The notes beneath the pieces are model-generated. The model saw only the letters and a list, made by a program, of their open reading frames with translations, made no database searches and was not told the DNA's origin. From Clitoria ternatea (taxonomy: Eukaryota > Streptophyta > Magnoliopsida > Fabales > Fabaceae): 64,000 bases of DNA. Position numbers and translations under genes: made by a program. The stretch covers positions 8,504,001-8,568,000 of the forward strand of contig CM075675.1 in the NCBI GenBank assembly GCA_037962975.1, written 5' to 3'. Below are positions 23,329-35,230 of this stretch, in pieces; the stretch's first letter is position 1; every line of letters starts with the position of its first letter.

Positions 23329-23633
23329 AGAAGAGAGAGAAGAGAGCTTTCATTTTCATTCCCTCTCAGTACTTGTGTGTCTGTTTCTTTTTCTTCTTTT
23401 GTTTCTGCTTCAAACTCAAACAACAACACCGACCGCAACACATTCCTAGCTACAACCTTCCCCTCTTTGTTCCTTCTTCTTTTGTTGGACCCATCCAACA
23501 GATAGAGGTGCCACGTCAGCATCAGAGCCTTCTCCACCAAATCCAAAATCAAAATTTCTATTTTCCCTACCCATTGCCAAAGTTTCTGCTTTCTTCGTCG
23601 ATTCGTTTTGGTTCATAGAGAGAGAAAGAGAAC

Positions 23634-26600
23634 ATGGGAAATTCATTTGGGTGCTCGGCGTCCGGCGAGAGGTTGGTGTCGGCGGCGAGGGACGGCGATT
23701 TGGTGGAAGCGAAGATGCTTTTGGAATGCAACCCTTGTCTTGCTAAGTACTCAACCTTTGGGGGACTCAATTCTCCTCTTCATTTTGCAGCTTCCAAGGG
23801 TCATAACGAGGTTTCTCATATACCCTTTTGCGTTTTTCTCTTTTTTATCTCCCAAAGTTTACGCTTTTACCATTTTCATTCACCCTCTTGTGATTTTCTC
23901 TTTTGGAAAATTTCTGGTTTCCCTTTAGATTGTTGCATTGTTGCTTGAAAATGGGGCTGATGTGAATTCCAGGAATTACTGTGGCCAGGTGTGGTTTTCT
24001 TCATTTCGATGGCTTACTTTTATTTTTTAAATATATATGTTTAAATGTTTAATTAATATGCCAGGTTGATTTTGGGTTTGGATTTGATGATTTTGCATGA
24101 TGTTATTTGAAAGGGTGTAATGTTTGGAGGTACCGCTCTGTGTTGGAAATTGCAAAAATGGATTTTTTTGGTTCCCCAACTACCTAATTTTTGAGCTAGT
24201 GTGTGTTGTGATTATTCACTGATCGGTGGATCTGGTGTCTATTCAATAGATGCCAGCATGATCATGTGAAGTTTTACACTATCTTTTGTGTATGTTATTT
24301 CTCTTTTTGATAATGCATATGTGTGATACACGTGTACTGGCTATGAATATGGTTTACTGAACGGGAATTTTGGTTTACTTTGATCCTTGATTTGAAGACC
24401 GCATTGATGCAAGCTTGTAGATATGGTCATTGGGAAGCTGTACAAACTCTTCTACTTTTTAGATGCAATGTGAGTACTCCGTTTTTTTGTTTTTTTACCG
24501 AATTCATATCCTTTTTTGGTGTGTTCCTGGGAGGTCTTTCAATCTTTTGGTTCTATCTGCGCTGTCTTCAATGAAGATTCTTCTTTGTGGCTGAAAGTTG
24601 AAACTGTGTTGTGTGGGAACAAATTTGTTGTTCATGAATCTTGAAGTGAATTTTCCTATTTACATTACATGATTAAAGTTTATTTTTGAGAATAACTAAA
24701 TTGTAGCAATTTAATAACAGGTTATGAAAGCAGATTATCTCAGTGGGAGAACAGCTCTTCACTTTGCAGCTGTCAATGGCCATGCAAGATGCCTTAGACT
24801 TGTTGTAGCTGACTTTGTCCCAAGTGCTCCTTATGAAGCTTTACATGCTCGTACAGAAGCTGAGGGTGATGGATCAAATGTGAAAAACAAACATGAAAAA
24901 AGGTATGCCTTTCCTTTTCAATATTTAATTCTTTAAACTATACCATTGCAGTGAATTTCATACGATATGCACTATTTTCAGATTATTGGGTTGAATTACT
25001 AAAATATTTTTCACCATTGGTGATGTCTCATGTATAAATGTTCTTTTATTGATACCGTCATATATTAGGTGTTCACTTCCTTTTTCCTATATTTTCTTGG
25101 ATGTGGTTAAAATGGTTATTCAATGCATTAATAGTTATTTATTGATATAAATATTAACTGTGAGAGCATTGTATAACTTTTCTGTGGGAATTAATTATGA
25201 TATTGATATTTCTTTTAGCTTTGTTGATCTTATGAATGGTTGGAGTGAGGCATGACTTTACTAAAAAATTGCAATTTCTGTATTCTTGCTATTTACTTAC
25301 TTTCTTCCAGTGCAGTGCGCTGTGCAAGTTTGTAAACAAGACAGCTGATGCTGGTATAACTGCCCTTCACATGGCTGCATTGAATGGGTATTTTGATTGT
25401 GTACAACTACTACTTGATCTAAATGCAAATGTATCGGCTGCGACATTTCATTATGGAACATCGATGGACTTAATTGGTAAATCTTTTGTTTAAGATGCTA
25501 ATAAATATATGGCTGTTTTCTTTCTCCTTGAAATCACTGATGTGCATTGATATAGGGGCGGGAAGCACTCCATTGCATTATGCTGCTTGTGGGGGCAATT
25601 TAAAATGCTGCCAGGCAAGAATTTCTTTGACTTCGATGTGTAAAAATCCGTGCAGTTATTTTCATTGAACATGCCAATGATGTTCTTATTTTTTCAGATA
25701 CTCCTTGCAAAAGGTGCCAGTCGGATGGCTTTGAATTGCAATGGGTAAGACATTGTAAATTGAGGGTTAGACTTTTAGTACCATTGCATGTTGTATAACA
25801 TAACATAAATGATACATTTTTGGAATTTTGAATTTTTTCATCCCAGGTGGCTTCCACTTGACGTTGCTAGGATGTGGGGGCGTCATTGGCTTGAACCATT
25901 GCTGACACCCAATTCTGATGCCGTGATATCACCATTCCCTTCATCAAATTATTTATCCTTGCCTCTCATGAGTGTGCTCAACATAGCCAGGTATTTTTGC
26001 AGTCAATATATCCAGATAGCTAAATAGGAAAAGAAACAGCCAAAGAAGTTTTTGACATGTGAAAGTAGACTTGTATGGCTCTCAACCTATCATTTGAAAA
26101 AGAAGCAAAACGGAAAAATATATGTATATGCGTGAACTTGTAAGGCATCACTAACTGAATTTTATCCTAACAAACTATAAAGAAAAGAGTGGTTTATTTA
26201 TTATGAGCAAGACTCGAAAATGATTTCTAGATATGATAAATGAATTCTGTGACTTTCTATCTTTCACTAATTGTCCACCTTGTAAATAAAAATTTGTTAA
26301 TTCTTTCATTTTTGCATGTCTAATGCAAATTCAAGAAATAATGGTTTGGGGAAATAGTGGAGAGCCTTTGGATTTTAGATATCTTGGTAAAAGTTTCAAG
26401 CAAGAGATGACTAGAAGGATTAATGTTGCTATATTCTGATGGAATAAAAAGGAATAAAGCCCGGAAAATAAATCTTGTTTCTCCTTGGATGTACTGGAGA
26501 GAAGGATAAAATGAGTAGTTTGTATTCAGCTTATTGCACAAGTGGCCTTGTTCTTGATTCTGGTTACCAGTTTGGAAGATTCAATCAATGTCCTCTGAAT

Positions 26601-29388
26601 CCCTGCCTGTGAATTCTTTATCATTTTTGTTGTGCACAAGTAGAAATTTAATAGAATTTTATTGGTTTGAAAATGGATTATGCTTTTAATTTTTGTGAAC
26701 TGACATTTTTGCCTTTAGTAGTTGAGTCATATCACGTACTGTAAGCAAAGATAATTAAGTAAATTACTAGTGCACAATCAATTCTATTATTAGTCTTTAA
26801 TGTGTTGCTTAGAGTTTATTGTTTAAAAAAATTAAAAACTCAGATTTTGTTTGTCAAATCATATTAAATCAACTTTTATTTTTGATCATTCTGAACGTAA
26901 CCTCAGTTCGACCTGAATAATTGCAATGGCTGGAAAGCAGGGTGCAGGAGGATATTCACTTAAATATCATTTAAACTGCACCTCTATCGTTTGTATGTTA
27001 ATTATTCAGGTTTGCAGGTTTTCTAACATGTTAATTCCCTTTATCATCTCATGCTTTCATTGCTTTCAATCTCAAAGTTGTTCACACAATTTTTTCAACA
27101 GTAAAATGCACTTTCATTTCTCATGTATTCCTTTGATGAATATAATAGCAATAGTAAATACTAGGGTCATTGTTCTTCCTGGGGATTCTACTCATAAATG
27201 CTAACAATAAGAATAATAGAAATTATAGGATGATAAATGACTACTCTGAGTCTATTCGAGTATAGATCCCATCCAGGTTTGTCTGTGAACAATCATATGA
27301 TGAGCACCCTCAGTAACAGTGCAACTCTTGATATTTGAGGTTAATCTATGCCATTGACAAGATACACAAGCATGGCTGAAATTAAATGAAATATGGATTA
27401 CTGTTTTCTATGATCTCTATTACAATGTAATCATGATATTATGTTTTATCATATCGAATGGTGTTTGAGGCTAATCATGAAGCAAGAACAGTTTCTAATG
27501 TATCTCACAGATAGAAGTTATCTTACTCATCTTTATGGTATGTAAATGGTTTATTGTTTATATTCAATAAAAGATGTGGGCTGAGACAAATGTTGACAAC
27601 AATGCCTTTCAATATGTTACTCATGATATATGGCCCGTATGAAAAATTTGTATTCATTTTGGAATATTTCTTTTGCATTGTAAGGTGAGGCCAAAGTCAT
27701 ATTCAGTGTGCTTCCTCCCATTTGTCTTGTTTGGAATGAAACACAATGATCTTGCCTATTGAATGGTTCTTGAATATGTGTAATATTACTGAAAGAAGTT
27801 GTCAATTCCTTGAAAGAGATGGAGAAAAAGAAAACATTTTTGCTGATGTTTAACTTTTATTGATGTACCAAGCTAGCTAGGATTGAAGGTTAAAATATTT
27901 TTCTTTGTTTAAACCTGTTGCCAATGGAAGTAAGGTTGATTTGAATAACTGCAGAGAGTGTGGATTGCAATCATCTACAACCTCTTCCAATGAAAATGAT
28001 GTCTGTGCTGTCTGCCTGGAGAGGCCATGCTCCGTGGCTGCTGAAGGTGCTGTATTCTATCTTTTGAATATCTGTTTATATTTGGCAGCTTCTCTGCATA
28101 GGATTTTTGAAGAACTGCACTTCTTTACTAAAATAAATGAAGGAAAGCAATATATTTCCAGATCCAAGGAAATCTAGTCAAATATATCATTTTATAATCC
28201 CATTCTTCTATTTCTCGTTTTGATATTAGGGTGTTCTTTTTTCATGTTTTTTGATACTACATTTTGCATTTTTTCTTTTTTCCCTTAACATATTCAGACA
28301 ATGGAAAACTTAGGGGCTGTTTAGTTTGAAAAAATTCTGTTTTCATTTTTTGTTTTTTACTTTTAATTACAAAACTACCGTCTTATTTTTTATTTAAAAG
28401 TTTGTACAGGAAACAATAAAAATAAAAAAAGTTGTTTTAGTATTTACTGTTGAAACTTTAAAAAATAAAAAAAATGTGATAGTTTTACAATTTAAAGTAA
28501 AAACAAGAAATGAAAACAGAAAAAATATTTTCTCAAACTAAACGGTTCTTTGGGGTCTGTTTAGTTTGAGAAAACATTTTCCGTTTCACTCTTTCAACTT
28601 TGGAAATAGGAATCAACTTTGTTTTCGCTGTTATATAACTATGGAAAGCAAGAAACAAAGTGAAAACGTGATGATTTTGTAGTTGAAAGTTAAACCAAGG
28701 GATAAAAACAGAATGTTTTCTCAAACTAAAAAGCCTCCAAATAATGAAATGCTATGTCATTTGTGGAAGACATGCACAGAATGATTGAAATTTGAGCTTT
28801 ATTGGTGGCTGCTCAGTGTTACTAATCACAAGACTTCTATATACAGGATGTGGGCATGAGCTTTGTGTAAGATGTGCCCTCTATCTTTGCTCAACAAGCA
28901 ATGTTTCTTCTGAAATCCATGGCCCTCCTGGCTCTATCCCCTGCCCCCTTTGTAGACATGGAATTGTCTCTTTTGTCAAGTTACCGGGTTCGCAAGCAAA
29001 AGGAAATAAATTACACGTGTCTCTCAGCCTATGTACTCCATGCATGCTAAATCCATGTGACCTAGACCAACCATCTCTTTCTCATACCCCTGAGATTCAA
29101 AGGAACCGTGTAGCTTCTGTCCCTGCTGAGATGCTTTGCCCTGTCACTTGTACTCCGTTCCCATCTGTAGCAATTCCTCTATGTGCCTGCAACGATGGTC
29201 CCTGCCCATCATTTGAACCCCGGGAAGCAGAAACACAGGATGAATCACCTCGTCATTCACAAGCTTTGACAACGGATCGAGATAAAGTTGAAGGTCCGAG
29301 ACTGGAGAAAACTACATGCTCAAACATGTTTTGGGGTAGAAGAAGTTGCAGCAGGGAGCATCAGTGCAATTCAGAAATAAATGCTTGA
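23634..29388 (+). CDS. XBAT33: XBAT33-type ankyrin-repeat RING E3 ubiquitin ligase (10 exons, 511 aa)
   Basis: Exons: 23634-23810, 23929-23988, 24398-24469, 24721-24902, 25316-25476, 25556-25614, 25698-25744, 25847-25990, 27955-28046, 28847-29388. Joined they give 1,536 bp without a stop until TGA. The product starts MGNSFGCSASGERLVSAARD and has ankyrin repeats over about residues 15-255 (SPLHFAASKGHNEIVALLL, TALHFAAVNGHARC, TALHMAALNGYFDCVQLLLD, STPLHYAACGGNLKCC). Its C3HC4 RING uses C318, C321, C333, H335, C338, C341, C364 and C367. Family knowledge: XB3/XBAT proteins are E3 ligases whose ankyrin part binds substrates; order, length and C-terminal FWGRRSCSRE-like end fit XBAT33 rather than XBAT32. 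All introns are GT-AG except intron 6, which is GC-AG. Intron 8 is 1,964 bp; intron 9 holds two MITE-like elements. The gene looks functional. Substrates cannot be inferred here. Confidence 0.95.
25615..25697 (+). other. GC-AG intron (intron 6 of the XBAT33-like gene)
   Basis: The exon ends ...TGCCAG and the intron begins GCAAGA; it ends TTTTTTCAG. No GT at this junction keeps the reading frame or the conserved CCQILLAKGA-like sequence. CAG|GCAAG is the known strong consensus of the minor GC-AG class handled by the major spliceosome. Confidence 0.85.
25991..27954 (+). other. Intron 8 of the XBAT33-like gene (1,964 bp)
   Basis: AT-rich, no coding signal; the open frame at 26926-27204 lacks recognisable similarity. 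Donor GTATTT, acceptor ACTGCAG. I see no complete transposon in it. Confidence 0.8.
28314..28546. mobile_element. MITE-like inverted-repeat element 1 in intron 9
   Basis: Left end GGGCTGTTTAGTTTGAAAAA; right end TTTTCTCAAACTAAACGG. The ends are inverted repeats of about 17 bp with few mismatches, and the interior is also partly self-complementary (CTGTTTTCAT near left, ATGAAAACAG near right). About 230 bp, non-coding, hAT-like terminus type. Confidence 0.65.
28552..28737. mobile_element. MITE-like inverted-repeat element 2 in intron 9
   Basis: Left end GGGGTCTGTTTAGTTTGAGA; right end TGTTTTCTCAAACTAAAAAG then CCTCC. Same terminal family as element 1 and separated from it by only a few bases. 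About 185 bp; its interior differs from that of element 1. Confidence 0.65.
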
Positions 29389-29900
29389 CCCAAATGTGGT
29401 TTTGTATGGCCACTCTTATTTTGTGGATACTTTTATTCACAATCTTAGATCAACAGAGCATTCCACAGTTGTGTCTTATATCAAGAAGAAATAATTGTTT
29501 TTGCTGGACAGGCTTGCATGAGATGATAGTGAATTTTCTTGCATTACAGCTCTCATCCATCGTAAATTTAGTAAGAAAAGGTTGTTATTTGTAATTGAAT
29601 ATCTTTTTTTTTTGTTATTTTTATTTCTATCATAGAGAAGGTGGTTTTTCTTAAGCCTTTCTCTCTTGGCTTGTCACAGATTAGGAGGTTGTGTATATCT
29701 GTCATGAATTTGTTAGGTTTATAAAGAGCAACTTTAAGCTCTGAAACGGCTTATTTATACATTTGTAATAATTTGTGGGTGTTTCTCATATCAATAGTAA
29801 TGTTATGCTGAATTTTATTTATTTTTGTACTTTGTCTGATTTTTATTTATTTTTGATGTACAATAAAAAAAGTAAAATCCGATGTATGAATTTCCGACTT
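29389..29900 (+). other. Probable 3' UTR and downstream region of the XBAT33-like gene
   Basis: Follows the TGA directly; AT-rich and T-rich. A possible poly(A) signal AATAAAA lies near 29862. Transcript end not determined. Confidence 0.45.
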
Positions 29901-32900
29901 AAGGTTACTATTCAAATTGCTTACCACTAGGTTGAACCTAATGGGTGTACTTTGGTTGATTTGTTTATGCATAAAGAATGCTTTTATAACCAAGGTAGTT
30001 TAGCTTGTTTTTATGTGATTTGTGCATTTGGCGAAGAAATTGTTTGGAATGTGTACAATTTTTCTTTTTTGTACAACAGACATAACAAAAGAGAAGAGAC
30101 AAAATATGATAACATATTGGATGTAATGGGAAGAGAAAAGTTATATTCTAAAAAAAAAATTATGTGAAATAATATAACCCTTGGGCAAAAACAAGTCATA
30201 AATATTTCAATATTTGAAATTAGTATAGGTGAAAATTTGTTAAAATTTAGTTTTTATCTTGTAAAACTAAGATAAAATTAGTACTTGTTAATCAAAGTCT
30301 GATAATTGATGATGCGAGGTGATAAAAAATTTATCATGAGATATTTGGTGTTTTAATGATTTGTTTGTCACATCTTTGGATAACAGATTTTTACTAATAC
30401 ATAAACTAATTTTCTTTATATCTGAAAACATAAAAACTGAATACTAATAAAAGAAATTAAAAACTAATTCTAAATCTTAAAATAATTACGACAAGTTTTA
30501 AAGGTGTTGTTGCTCTCAACCCACCCAAGTCTACTTAGTAAAAAAAATTTAAATAGTTTGAATGAGATTCACAATTTTAAATTTAAATTTAAATATTTTT
30601 GTTGTAAGTGGGAATAATATGTGTTCTCATCAATATTTTTAAAATTGGATTAATCGTTAAACTATTAAAAGTATCTATTTAAATAATCTGTAGTCAAATC
30701 GAAGATCAAATAATAATTAAACCAGTTATAATAAAAATTAATCTAAATTGATCATTTAATTGTTTCATGATAATCTAATTTGATATTTAATTCATTTATG
30801 ATAATCTAAATTAATCATTTAATTAGTTACGATAGTGAGACAAATAAATCTAGTTATGATAACAATGTTGTGCCTATTTGTCAATCAAATTGAAATTGAA
30901 CCAACAAAAAAAAATATTTATTGATTTAATGAAAATTTAACTGATTCTAACGATGTCTCTAATAATATATAATATCAATCTTAACCATTAAATTTTTTTA
31001 TTTATACATCTTGCTAACTGCAAGGGAAAGTATATGTTTTGTGTGGCTTGTATACCCTACATGTCATTATTATTGGTCCATTAACAAGTCAATGATAAGA
31101 AAGAACTTACATAGAAGAGAATTCCTCTGGTATTGGAGGAGTGCTGTGCTCTTTCACATAGTTGGCAATATCACACATCCAACTAATGGCATGTTGCCAC
31201 GGTTTAGATCTGTATCCATAGAAAAAGAGACACGTGATTTTCTGATATGGCCAATTATTATTTTGTTTGCTGTGTTCTGTGTCTTGTCTCTTAATAAGCT
31301 TTTGTTTCCACATAGTTTTTCGTATTGAATATGCACATCCAAGTCACACTTTTCAGAGGATGCTCAGAAGCATCGCTGCATGGGTCGCCGCCAAATAATT
31401 GAGCAATGATATTTATGCTTCATCTGTAGTTATGGTGTATGCATAAGCTAGATAATTCACTTGCTAAATTTTGAATTTGATATGAAAAAGTTTGATCTAT
31501 GTTATATCAGTAAAAATTCATTAAAAAAGTTATAGAAAAATCAGACTTTCTTTGAGTTTTTTTTTTCTATGACTTCGGTTGAATTTGAACACTTTTTTTT
31601 TAAAATTCAAATTGAATTCAAACATTTTGATTGACCCATGGTGTGGTATCTATCCCCTGTGCAAACTGATTAGCATTTTTTTAAAGTTATCGATTTAGAA
31701 ATTAATCCAAACAAAAATTTTAATTTTTTTGATACACGTATCATATTTAAACCAGAAACATTTATATTGCTATGATAAATGATAAATAAGTATACAATTT
31801 ACTAACACAATAAGAATTTCTAGTGATGACAAATTAAATAATTTAACCCAAAGTTTGATTATTAGTCCTTATATACACTTTTAAGTGTTACGATGTTAAC
31901 ATATGTCACTTTGACCTTCATGTGTCACATGAAGAGGTAATGACGATAAAAATGTGTCATGTGGTCAATCTCACGTCCTCACGTAGATATACTGATAAGA
32001 TTCTTTGCTTACCACGTCAATATTTAAATTTTTACTTAATTAAGTCAAACTAAGAAAATTTAAAAACCAAAACCTAACAATTTTTTATAGTTAAAAACTT
32101 TAAGACCATTCACTTGGATATTCCAAACTAACAATTGTAGAATCCTCTTTTGTTTTTTCAAATTTATTAAAATGTCTTATATGAATATATAGTCATAATA
32201 CTTGTGATGAGGTTAACTATTCCTCCTGAATTAGCTTTTTGTGCTTTTAGTCAAGTTCTATGAATTTCTAATTGATATGTGAAGTTTAAATCAACTTTAT
32301 GTTGATTGTAGATCTTTATTTATTTGTATTTAAAACTACATTTCGTTCCTCTTTTTTATACTTTAGATTTGGATTCAAGATTTGATAAACATAAAAATTT
32401 CATTAAGCCAAGTCATCCTTTAAATTTTAACCCTATAATTGATTTCATCATTATCTGTAACAAAGATGAACTAATGTTCTTTAATAAACTATTCTTAAGG
32501 TTAATTAAGCCATTTTTATACACCACATTTACACACCATATGGTATCTGAAGGACTTGTGCCATACATTTAACTAAACTTAAAAACAGTATATACGTATG
32601 TGAAAAGTATATACTCAGTTGGTAAGGTGAAGAAATTGAGATGACAAAGCCAGAGAAAATATTAGAAAGTAAAAGTTTTGCATATAACTTGTTCTCCTTC
32701 TTTTCATTATATCATCATATACATGCACAAATTTAACACTGCAGGCACCTACAAGAAAGCCACACAGCTTTGGTATATAGCCATGCTCTTTCCAATCATA
32801 AATCATAAATCCTTAAAACAAACGTAACACTAGTTCGGTTCCCCAACTTCACACAACCTATATATACTAACTAGAAGTACACAATATATCAAGAATACCT

Positions 32901-33300
32901 TTATGGACAAAACTTAGGTGATATCTTCTATGAGTGTTTTTGACATTATTCTCATATCAGAATTGAAGTTTCACTTTGATAGTCCTAAAAATAAAGCTGA
33001 TATTAACTATAGAAGCACAGTATCATGTGAAACTCTAAGTCTGATTAAGGAATAATATTAAAAGAACTCGTAGAATTACATCTAATTAAGTTTCATCTTA
33101 TCTCCATTGCCTAATTTTAAACACCTCTTATCTCACAGGATCCCTTTGTTTCACCCCAAAAGAAAATGGAAAAAGAAAAATTAAAGAGGAAGAGGAAGAG
33201 GTTTTTTCATCAAGCACCTCTCCTTGTTATTCAACCATGCCAAACCCTAAGAAAAACAAAGGAAGAAAATCCCAATAAGATAATTAAGGATGAAACAAGT
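29901..33300. other. Intergenic between the XBAT33-like and TFL1-like genes
   Basis: Very AT-rich. 30.63-30.93 kb holds decayed repeats of AAACCAGTTATGATA / TCTAATTTGATCATTTAATT type. A 105-codon plus-strand frame at 31011-31328 overlaps a 68-codon minus-strand frame; neither is recognisable. No RNA gene identified. Confidence 0.6.
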
Positions 33301-33350
33301 TAATTTTATTTACTGCAACTCCTTTTTCTTTTCTTCTTCTTCTTCATGAA

Positions 33351-34056
33351 TCACCTTCTTCTTGCAGCAGTTTCTCTTTGAGCATTGAAGTAAACTACAG
33401 CAACAGGTAAGCCAAGGCCATTCTCTTCTGAGAACCTCCTTGTGTTGAAATAGTCTCTAGAAGTTGGGGGCCTCACTGTTTGTCTTCCTCTCTGCTTGAA
33501 CAAGATGAACACATATCTATGGATTCCTATCACTGGCTTTGGACTCTCATACCCCACAATTTCTCTTCCTGTAAGAAAAACTTCCCTCTGTTAAATTCTC
33601 AACAAACCACCACTTTCACAAGCATCTTTGAAATTGACATTCTTTCCTTTCCCCCCCTTCGTGTTAAACTTAACATATGTAGTGGTAAAGTATATCTAAC
33701 TATAAGCTTTATCCTTAATTAAATTCATAAATATAAATAAGAATCAACATTGCGAGGTAAAAGACAGATTCTAACCAAATGTGACATCTGTGGTACCAGG
33801 GATATCTGTTACCATCCTGGCAAATTGGCACCAACTTGAAGATCAGTAAATTGGTAGTAACAAAAAATAGAAAATAGAAAATAAAAATACAAGACATTAG
33901 AAAAAAAATTTCATTTATACAAACCAGTGTAGATGTTCCCTTAGATATGGATCACTAGGACTTGGAGCATCTGGATCTGTCATGATCTAAAAATTCCATT
34001 TTTGTATGTGGGGAAATAGAATATATAACATACCAAGTGTCAGCACTAGTAGAAAC

Positions 34057-34121
<65 letters not shown>

Positions 34122-34353
34122 TTATGTATGTATTAGAAATAAAAGGTGAGTGAGTAATTTAATTTACCAAGGTATAGGCAGTCCTCATGTCATCACCACC
34201 AATCTCAACTCTTGGCTTGGACATAATAGTTGAAGGCATTAGCTCATGGCCATTAGCAACTTGTTTAGTGGAATATGTCACATTCATTCTAATACTTGGG
34301 TTGAAAATGTCAACAACTTCTCCAATGACTCTTCCCACAGCAAGTGGTTCCAT
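33351..34353 (-). CDS. TFL1: TFL1/CEN-class PEBP flowering regulator (4 exons, 168 aa)
   Basis: Minus-strand exons 34353-34168 (186 bp), 33986-33925 (62), 33816-33776 (41) and 33568-33351 (218). The 62- and 41-bp middle exons are the hallmark of FT/TFL1 genes. All splice sites are GT-AG. The product has the ligand-pocket motifs DPDAP (66-70) and GIHRY (111-115) and ends QRETAARRR. H80 (REHLHW) and D135 (SRDYFNTRRF) occupy the positions where TFL1-like repressors carry His and Asp and FT-like activators carry Tyr and Gln. So repressor activity, keeping meristems indeterminate through FD-type bZIP partners, is the family expectation. Start: the first in-frame ATG encodes MEPLAVGRV. Four codons upstream stands ATT-TCT-AGG-CTC, where relatives usually begin Met-Ser-Arg. 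It is not a close match to soybean Dt1 as I know it; exact paralogue uncertain. Confidence 0.93.
34062..34113. repeat. (TA)n microsatellite in intron 1 of the TFL1-like gene
   Basis: About 25 uninterrupted AT dinucleotides, then TATGTATGTATTTATGTATG. It lies inside the 181-bp intron 33987-34167, so it makes up more than a quarter of that intron and is likely length-polymorphic. Confidence 0.95.
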
Positions 34354-34464
34354 GAGCCTAGAAATAAAATTTGCAAAGAGAAAGGGTATATGGAAATTTG
34401 ACGAGGAAAATAGGGTCTAAAACTTGGTAGAAGTGGGTACATGGGAAGTGAGATTTTGAAGGCA

Positions 34465-34471
34465 TTTTATA
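34465..34471 (-). promoter_or_regulatory. TATA box of the TFL1-like gene
   Basis: On the minus strand this reads CCTATAAAATGCC, about 112 bp before the ATG. That places the transcript start near 34435-34440 and the 5' UTR at about 80 bases. No other good TATA lies closer. Confidence 0.6.
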
Positions 34472-34479
34472 GGCACCTC

Positions 34480-35230
34480 AAGAAGGATTTAGAAAAGGAG
34501 ATTTTGAGCTTGCTAGGCTTGGCTTAGAAGCATAGAGAAAGATTCCATACAGGTTTGCCTATTTTGGGAAAGGACATGTGTTTTAAGTAAGCAAGTTGAG
34601 TTCTTCAAAATTGTATAGGGAACACGCTAGAGAGAATGATCATATGCTACATTATTTTATCCACTCTGAATTAATGCTTGAGGTTATAATATATATAATT
34701 TTTTTGTCTGATTAAGGACAGAATCCGTATTATACGTCATTGGCCTATTGGCTAAATGAGAAGGAAGAATATGTACTATTTGTCCCACTACTATATAATA
34801 TCTTTGGCGAATGAGAATTCGACTTTTTGATAAGGTGCTAAGTTTCATGCAGATGATTTATGATTCCAATGAAAAAGAAATATTACCAATTTCAGGACTT
34901 GTATTTTTAATTCAACGGACAAACAGAATCTAACTAATTATATAACTTTGATTAGAAATAATTAAAGATCTGACTAGTTTCAAATCAAACGCATTTTCGG
35001 CTAAGACCTATTTACCCAAAATTGAAGAAGAAATAAAGAACAAAAGGCGCACAAATATTGGAATGTGTCGTAACGTTGGAAGTCGGATATTATTTACTTT
35101 ATATTATTTTATATTATTTTGTATTGTTTAAATATTTGATACGTTACTTTTTTTATTATCAGTGGATTTTGGAATGAAATCTTTAATATGATATTAAAAC
35201 TAGAGTTTATTTTTTCTTTGTTATGATTGG
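34480..35230. other. Upstream region of the TFL1-like gene, nothing else recognised
   Basis: Upstream (minus-strand sense) sequence of the PEBP gene. AT-rich; no repeat boundaries or coding sequence recognised. Confidence 0.55.

Noticed and set aside
23202..23552. 116-codon minus-strand frame over the XBAT33-like gene leader
   Set aside because: It is antisense to the CT-rich 5' UTR and promoter and shows only low-complexity sequence.
31011..31328. 105-codon frame between the two host genes
   Set aside because: No recognisable similarity, a competing frame on the other strand, and no gene-like context.
32605..32640. ACTCAGTTGGTAAGG, similar to the A box of a tRNA gene
   Set aside because: No B box (GGTTCGAATCC-like) follows at the right distance and no cloverleaf can be formed.
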